This document shows, piece after piece, positions 57,501 to 64,000 of a stretch of DNA of 64,000 bases. This DNA is from Chinchilla lanigera (taxonomy: Eukaryota > Chordata > Mammalia > Rodentia > Chinchillidae): positions 12,729,516 to 12,793,515 of the forward strand of contig NW_004955463.1 in the NCBI RefSeq assembly GCF_000276665.1, written 5' to 3'. Made by a program: the position numbers and the translations under genes. Numbering within the stretch: the stretch's first letter is position 1; each line of letters opens with the position of its first letter. The notes beneath the pieces were generated by a model. It saw only the letters and a list, made by a program, of their open reading frames with translations. It searched no databases and was not told where the DNA came from.

Positions 57501-58445
57501 AGGTGTAACATTAGGTTGTTTATTTATGCTCATTCTGTTTTCCTGATGTGAGAATTCACTGCTATAAATTTCTCTCTTAGGACTACTTTCACTGCATCTC
57601 ATAAGTTCTTTTATGTTGTATCTGCATTCTCATTTAGTTGTAAATATTGTTTAGTTGCTTCCTTTATTTCATCTGTGACCCATTTGTTGTTTAAGATGGT
57701 ATTATTTAACTTCCATGTGTTTATGGAGTTTTTGTGGTTTCTTTTGCCATTAATTTCTAATTTCATTGCACTATTGTCAGATAATGTGCATGTGATATTT
57801 TCAATTCCTGTGCATTTACTTAAGCATGTTCTGTGGGCTAGTATACAGTCTATTTTACAAAATGTTCCATGTGCAGCTGAGAAGAATGTATATTCTAATG
57901 ATGTTGTGTGGAACAGTCTGGAAATATCTACTAAGTCTATTTGTCCACAGGTTTAGTTCAATTCTGATATTTCTTGGCTGATTTTTTTGTCCAGTTGATC
58001 TATTTCTTTGTGACAATGGGATATTGAGGTCTCCAGTTATCATTATGTTATTACTTATTGATTTTTCATGTCTATTAATAGTTGTCTTATATAGTTGGGT
58101 GCTTCTGTATTTGGTGCATATATAATTATAATTGTTATCTCTTCCTCTTTAAATTTTCCCCTAACAAGTATGTAGTGACCTTCTTTATTTCTTTTGATCA
58201 TTCCTGGCTTGAAATTCACATTGCTTGTAAATAGAATAGCTACCCCCCACTATTTTCTGGGTTCCTATTGCATAGAAGATTGTTCTCCATCTTTTGATTT
58301 TCAGTCCATAAATTTCTTTTTGTATTAAATGTGTTTCTTTTATACAGCATATTGTTGGATCTTGCTTTTTGATCCACTCTGCCAGTCTGTTTCTTTTTGC
58401 TGGTGAATTGAAGCCATTTACACTGATGGCTATAACTTATATGTA
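54568..58445 (-). pseudogene. L1 ORF2 (endonuclease, reverse transcriptase) remains
   Basis: Reading from 58445 downward: the start of the endonuclease domain ('QCKWLQFTSKKKQTG' then 'NNMLYKRNTFNTKRNLW', corresponding to the usual NGLNSAIKRHR and CIQETHL regions), the endonuclease motif T-G-D-L-N-I-P-L-S near 58040, a reverse transcriptase with '[17 protein letters not shown]' near 56430, a catalytic block decayed to Y-T-D-D in place of F-A-D-D near 56255, the thumb region with '[17 protein letters not shown]' near 55800, and the C-terminus W-I-K-D-M-C-Y-F-Y-T-L ending H-I-V-S-L-V at 54568. Many stops and frame changes. It once encoded the nicking and reverse transcribing protein of L1; it cannot now. 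Confidence 0.88.
56809..56937. repeat. Inverted duplicate of ORF2 segment 57111-57229
   Basis: The plus strand here (e.g. 'acacagaagtaatggatag', 'acatatgaatcaccaaagctg', 'aaaaattctcacta') is the reverse complement of 57111-57229. The comparable place in the L1 at 24310 reads straight from 'gtaatactt' into 'gcctccaggaatgag', so the 129 bases are an insertion. The copy is nearly complete, with a short extra sequence at its right end. Confidence 0.88.
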
Positions 58446-58625
58446 TTAGTTTATCTTTATTATGGTATTTTCCTGCTGTTGGTTCCTGGTTTTTCCCCCT
58501 GTTTAAAGGGGAAAACCCAGCTGGTTTGTTTCTGTTGTTATTCTTGGAGTTGTGGTCATTTTTATCTCTGTCTAGAATATCTTTCAGTACTCTTTGTAGG
58601 GTTGGTTTGGTTGTCATGAATTTTT

Positions 58626-59549
58626 TCAGTTGTTCATGTCATGGAAATATCTTATTTCTCCATTAATTTTGAAAGATAATTTTTCAGGGTACATCAATCT
58701 AAATTGAAATTTGTTCTTTCTCCAGACTTGAAATACTTCAGTCCATGCTCTTTTTGACTTGAGTGTTTGTGCTGAGAAGTCGTCCCTGATTTTGATGGTC
58801 TTTCCTTTATAGGTGATCTATTTCTTTTCTCTAACAACTTTTAGTATTATGTTTTTGTGTTGGATTTCTGCAGTCTTGATTATTATGTATCTTGGTGTAG
58901 TTTTATTTTTGTCATGTCTGTTTGGAGTTCTATGTGTTTCATTTATTTGTATGTCAAATTCTTTAGCCATACTTGGGAAGTGTTCTACCACTTTCTGTAA
59001 AGAGTTTTTATGACATTTGTGCTGTCTAGCTTTCTCACTGACTCTAATCAATCTTATGTTATTCTTCTTTGATTCATCTTGTCGCTGTTGGATTGAATTT
59101 TCATGGTTTCTTGCTATTTTTAAGATATCTTTCTTTTCATGATTACTAGCTTCAGTTGTCTTCAAGATCTGAAATTCTATCCTCTCCTTTGTTCAATCTG
59201 TTGCATATACTTTCAATGAAGGTTTTAATCCTTGGATTTCTGTTTGCATCTGTTTCATGTATTTCATTTCTTTCCTATGTTGGGCATTTTTTGTTTCCAT
59301 CATTTTTGTAAGCTCATCTATTGTTTTATCTGTGTTTTCTCTAGTATCTTTGATTTTGAGGATCATTTCTATCTGTACCTGAGAGATTATTTTCTCTATA
59401 GCCTTTTACACTTGTTTTTTCATTTCTGTTACTATTGCTTCAGAAATTTCCAGTGTTTGACTTCCAGTTTCATCTATCTCCTTGAGTTCTAAGCTTGTCC
59501 TTGGTGGGCTAGGAGTCTGGGATTGCATTTTGCTTCCACAACTTCTCAT
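58626..59549 (-). pseudogene. L1 ORF1 (RNA-binding chaperone) remains
   Basis: The start codon at 59549 opens M-R-S-C-G-S-K-M-Q-S-Q-T-P-S-P-P; a stop follows within the coiled-coil region (the 'EMKKQV' stop), and the frame changes near 59165. From 59165 the downstream frame contains an RNA-recognition-like region, and a further shift leads into the C-terminal domain ('ITYKGKTIKIRDDFSAQTL' and 'YPEKLSFKINGEIRYF'), ending at a stop at 58626-58628. About 307 codons in total, the family's usual size. In a working L1 this protein coats L1 RNA as a trimer. Here the frame is broken. Confidence 0.88.
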
Positions 59550-60880
59550 TCTCTATTTTCTCTTTTTTATTTTACTTTGTTTTCTATGTTGATACTTGCC
59601 TATTTCTTATGATAGTTGGCTTTATCACTAGTATTGAGGGTTCCCAAGAGGATGAATGTTCTTCAGTGATGTCTTCTAGCTGTTGGTGGTTTTTTATAGC
59701 TATTCCAAGACCCTACCATCCCAATTTATAAAGAATGAAAAGTTACTATTTGATTCAGCTCTTAATCTTTTGGTATAGGCTGTGGTGATGATTATGACCT
59801 CATACAATCACAGTGTTGTTATACAGGGGAGAAAAACTGTTTATAACATGTATAACATCCTGGTTAAAGTATTACAGTTAGTAATAACAGTAGTTTCAAG
59901 TACAGCTTAACTACTGATAAACTATGGTAACCATTAACCTGTTACCTTCAACCACAGAAGCAAAGTCTAAAGTTATATAACAAAATCAGACATATACTGT
60001 GCACTTGTGTGCAGTGATTTTCCCTTTAGTGGGGAGATTTTACCCTTCTGTAGGGGGAGAAGGGGCTAAGATGTTTAGAGGATAGGGTAAAGTGATGAGT
60101 GAGGTCAAATATAGTAGAGTCAAGGCTAGAGATTAAAGGATGATCATGTGAGTTTTGGGAAACTCCAGGACACAGGAGAGAAAGAAGAAAATAGAATATA
60201 AAGGAGTATTCAGGAAAGGCAGAGACAATGTTTACTCACTTGAAAGTTTAAATTCAAGAAGCAGTTGAGGAAAGAGAGGAAGAGGATCTATAGAAGAAAA
60301 CAAAAATGAAAGAAACCTAAACATTGAAAAGGAGAATGAAAAAGAAAAAAGAAAAGAAAGAAAGAAAGAAAAAGACCAGAGAAACAAAGGAGAGAAAATA
60401 AGAAGAAAAAGAATACAAAGATAACTACAGAATTCAAAACAAAACAAGATGCCATCCAACCAGACAGGAAATAGCCAATCAGACAAACAGGGAAAATGAA
60501 AGTAGTAAAATACCTCTGGTGTTTACAGTTCTGTGATAGTTTCCATATTTAATCCCAGAAATATGCTGGGTATGGAGCTGATCTTGAGCTCTGAAGCTGA
60601 TCTTGGCTGGACTTCTGTGGGTAGAGTCCTCCAGAGTCCAACTGCTGGCTCCTTGCTGCTGCTTCAGACACTTCCATGTTGCTTGCCTCCATAATTAATC
60701 TGCCCTCCAAAGTCATGTGTGCACCTGTGCACCTGGAGCCTGGCTGTTGTCCTGGGTCTCAGGTCTTGGGGTTCTGGTCTGTCCACTTGCCAAAGGCCTG
60801 TGTACTCACACTCCTCTTACCAGCCCCACTATCCCAGAGACAATGGAGTAAGTGCAAAGTGTGGACTTGAACTCTTCCCT
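59550..60880 (-). other. Putative L1 5' UTR
   Basis: Upstream of ORF1 on the reverse strand. It includes a purine-rich plus strand at about 60180-60440 with an (AAAG)n run near 60344-60370, and further out a more balanced segment at 60550-60850. The length fits a full L1, but I do not recognise the 5' UTR family by sequence. Confidence 0.45.
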
Positions 60881-62129
60881 TTTTTCTTTTTAAAATATCC
60901 TGACCTAGACTTTTCATTATAGTAATGAAAAACGAACTAATACATCTAGTCCATTTTGAAGAAAGAAAATCTAGGATTTTATTGGCAGTTTTTACATCCT
61001 CTAGAAGAATCAGAGGTCATGTCAGCTCTTTCCCATTTATGTTTATCCCTGTCTCTATTCCCATCCACACGTAATACCAAGAAAGAGACTTTGACCATCA
61101 TAGTAGGAAGAAGTCAATGCTGTCTACAAAACCTCTCAAGAGAAGGAAGAGTACCCTAGCCATGCTCTCACCAGCAGCCACACTTTCTTGATGAGTTCTC
61201 AAAGTTAAGGAAATTTAGGGGCCTCGACTAGACAGATAGTTTGTGTTTGTTTGTTGTTTGTTTTTATTATATACACTGAACTACAGAGAAAGGCTTCACC
61301 TTGAGGAGAGAATCAGGTTGACTGCTTCAAAAGATACTATATGGTAGAAAGTTTACTGAGATATAAGCTGCCCCAAGCCCCAGGCTAACCCAGAGATCTG
61401 ATCTAAAAGTGACTTCTTCAAAGTGAATTAATTAATGCACAGGTGGACTGCACCCCAGCCTGCTACTGCTATGCTCTTCCTGCTGCATAGAAGCCTGGCT
61501 CTGCTTGGCTATCTTCTTCCTTTCCATGTTTTTCATCAAAAATAGAAAGCAAAGATACCTTAGATATTGAGATCACTAGCAAATGTTTTAGGGTCAGCTT
61601 TTTTTCTCACTTACTGATTATTTTTAACTAAGCAACTATTATATGCCATGCACCTTGCCTAGATATGAGTAACAAATAATGAACAAAGATATGTAGTTTG
61701 GGCTTAGTGAACAATAAGTGAACAGCTAACTAAACCACAAAGAAAATCTGGTAGAACAAAAACTAGGTAATGTTTCCTAGTCTAACAAACCATTTCTCAT
61801 ACAAAGATAAATAAAAAATGTGCTCTATACTGGTCTATGGTCCTTCTTTCTTTTTCCATCTTTGTATTCCAATGATATTTGAAAAACATCTTATCATATA
61901 TTGAAAAGAACTGAAATTACCAAAAAACAGAATGGATATGTCTTATTCTATAACACAAAATTACCAATAGAGAGACAAGGGTGCCAGCTGCACAGTAGCA
62001 TGGATAAAAATGCTTCTTTCTGTTCTCTTCCTTCCATCTACCCTCCCTGGGCTTCTCATCTTATCAGGAAAGTAGTATTGATGAAGAATGAGAGAAATGA
62101 GCCACTTAGTGAAATGTGTTGGGTTTTCC
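60881..62129. other. Unique non-coding sequence
   Basis: No family confidently recognised. 61600-61720 contains 'agcaactattatatgccatgcaccttgcctagatatgag', weakly recalling MIR-era repeats. Confidence 0.4.
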
Positions 62130-62250
62130 TTATTTACAATTTCATGTAACTTCACAGCAAATGAGGTTGATATTTTATTCCCATTTTACATATGAAGGAA
62201 TGGAGTCTGAAAGTGTTCAAGTGAGAGCTTGATTGTGAATGGTGCCTGTT
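62130..62250 (-). mobile_element. MIR-like fragment
   Basis: 'tattcccattttacatatgaaggaatggagtctgaaagtgttcaagtgagagc' recalls the reverse MIR phrase 'ccccattttacagatgaggaaactgagg'. Confidence 0.5.
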
Positions 62251-62351
62251 TTCCAATTGGACTGTATATCTGCTTCAATGGAAATAGGCTGTTTGCAGGC
62301 GAACCACTCAACCTTGTGCTCTATAGTCATTATTTGCTTGGAAACAATGCA

Positions 62352-62728
62352 AACTATATTAGCTTTCTGTCACTATGACAAAGTACCTGAGATAATCAAC
62401 TCATAAGGAAGAAAGGTTTATTTTGCCCCACAGATTTGGAGATTTCAGTCTATGGTCAATTAGTTCATTGCCTGTGGGCCTGTGTTGAGACAGCACATCA
62501 CAGTGGGGAGGTATGGTTGAGAAAAATTGCCCATATTTCTTTGTGGCCAGAAAGGGGCTAGGATCCCAATATACCTTTCAAAATCACTACCCCCATGATA
62601 TAACTTCCTTTCACTAGACCCCATCCAAAAGGCCCCACCACTTCCAAATAGTGCCACAGGCTGGTGACCAGGCCTTTAACACATTGCCCTCAGGGGACAA
62701 TGAAGATCCAAACCATAGAACAAACTTA
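62352..62728 (-). mobile_element. Solo MaLR LTR, well preserved
   Basis: On the reverse strand it starts 'ttctatggtttggatcttc' near 62725, passes 'tgtggcactatttggaagtgg', 'gaccatagactgaaatctcc' and the signal in 'caaaataaacctttcttcc', and ends 'tagtgacagaaagctaat' near 62352. All LTR blocks are in order, with no internal sequence. Confidence 0.85.
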
Positions 62729-63638
62729 CCAGGGCTGACTGAAACTGCATTGTGCTGCCCAGAGTCCACTAGACCCACTCTGAGACTCTCTGAAGCTCTG
62801 AGCTTGAATGCCAGAGTTCATCCTTAGTGCCCAATGATGTATTTGAGAATGATGAAGGAATTGTCTTCAGCTCAGCTCAGCCCAGGTTCCCAGGTCATGA
62901 TGTTTGTGCAAAAGAATCTGAGCGAGCACCTGGCTTGAGCACATGGCTAACATGAGGCAAAATAGCGTATTGTAAAGATCAGCTGTACGTCAGCTCATGT
63001 GCAAATCAGAAATGTCAGAGAATTTTTCCATAGTCTTCTATAATGTTCATTATAAAAGAGTCCCCAGATAGCAGATGGCTATTAGCTCACTGTGACCTAA
63101 TAAATGTCGGACATAAAACTATTGCTCCAGCAAAAATCTCAAAATAAATAACAACAGGAGGGATGTGATTCTGTTGTCATCCATATTTACAGTTTATGCT
63201 GTTCCATTCTCCATCCAGCCCAGAAATGTTTTCATCCCACAGGGGAATTCAATTAGCAAGAGTAACATAGGAAGTAGAGTCCCACAAGAATAACTCACAC
63301 AGATGAAGAATAGCTATCCTTAAAAGGCAAGCCAGTGCCTGGGAAGGATGGAATGGTTGTGGAGTATTGCTTAGCCCATATTTTATAGGGTTATCTCTAG
63401 ATCTGTGTTCTTATGACCAGGCTTACTAAGACAGAAGAAAGGTTGGCTTCTCTTACTTCACACTTGGATAACCCCAAGCAAGGGTATGCTTTCCCATCAA
63501 GAGGAAGATCCAGGTCTCAAGAAACATAGAACGAGTTATTTTTGTATAGGACTTAGAGAACCAACTTCCTCCTTATTTGAAATACACAGAGCTTCTGCCT
63601 GCCAACTGCCAGCACTCAGAGACCTGATTTTCACCATG
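62729..63638. other. Unique non-coding sequence
   Basis: Nothing recognised. Confidence 0.45.
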
Positions 63639-63650
63639 ATCTTTCTTTCT

Positions 63651-63682
<32 letters not shown>

Positions 63683-63684
63683 CG
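63639..63684. repeat. (CT)n microsatellite
   Basis: Pyrimidine run of ctttct/ccct units passing into about a dozen CT units. Confidence 0.95.
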
Positions 63685-64000
63685 CTATGATGTACACACA
63701 CAATTTTTAGACATATTCAAAACAGATGTATATAACACACATAACTATTTTGAACTTATTGAAGGTTTTAACACAACACAATTTAAATCTGATTATCCCG
63801 GTAAATAACTGGAAAAGTCTTCAGTCAATCTGTTCAGTAAACTAAAGTCAACTTACTTTGTCTTGCTAACTTTGTGGTGGAGTGACTCTGGATTTTTCTC
63901 TTTCATTTCCTGTGAGCAAGATGGTTTGAGCAACTAAAACGTTAAGCTGGAAAAAGTTGTCTCCAGAGATCAGGAGAAGGATTCATTAGGAAGCAACCAA
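63685..64000. other. Unique non-coding sequence to window end
   Basis: Nothing recognised. Confidence 0.45.

Larger units (their letters stand above)
54190..60880 (-). mobile_element. Near full-length, inactive L1 LINE
   Basis: Reverse-strand L1 of about 6.7 kb, the length expected for a complete element: 3' UTR at 54190-54567, ORF2 remains 54568-58445, ORF1 remains 58626-59549 and a putative 5' UTR to about 60880. Both ORFs are broken by stops and frameshifts, and ORF2 carries an internal inverted duplication. I could not find a target duplication; the 5' limit is therefore soft. Confidence 0.85.

Overview
This 64 kb window is eukaryotic, mammalian and almost certainly rodent. The evidence is its repeat content: a young ID SINE (alanine-tRNA-like head, A tail, 13-bp target duplication), three B1 SINEs whose body carries a 28-29 bp internal duplication, older composite B1-ID elements, long L1 LINEs, and many solo LTRs of the mammalian MaLR type. 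I did not recognise mouse- or rat-type L1 sequence, and B1 with a 29-bp duplication next to B1-ID composites fits a mouse-related but non-murid rodent. The species is not decided.

I find no convincing protein-coding exon, tRNA, snRNA or miRNA gene. The open reading frames are short and either lie in repeats or lack recognisable domains. The window reads as a gene desert or the inside of a very long intron.

Layout. 1-18.4 kb: single-copy non-coding DNA with solo MaLR/MLT1 LTRs, hAT-type DNA transposon fossils, MIR and ID fragments, and simple repeats, including a (GGGAA)n array holding a 100-N assembly gap. 18.4-26.9 kb: AT-rich block with an L1 fragment, a young ID SINE, and a 3.4 kb L1 in the inverted-5'/sense-3' arrangement left by twin priming, with both target duplications. 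26.9-48.6 kb: mainly unique sequence with MLT1/MaLR LTRs, MIR and L2 fossils, one hAT and one Tigger/pogo fossil, a B1, and a G-quadruplex motif. 48.6-52.4 kb: a very old reverse-strand L1M-type LINE split by younger SINEs. 53-60.9 kb: a MaLR LTR, a 5'-truncated L1 3' end, then a near full-length dead L1 on the reverse strand with ORF1, ORF2 and a probable 5' UTR; its ORF2 carries an unusual inverted internal duplication. 60.9-64 kb: unique sequence, a MIR-like fossil, a reverse MaLR LTR and a (CT)n tract.

No genes act together here. The content that can be read is the history of transposon insertions, plus a few candidate conserved or structure-forming non-coding segments. Family names are from memory of consensus sequences, not from a database search.
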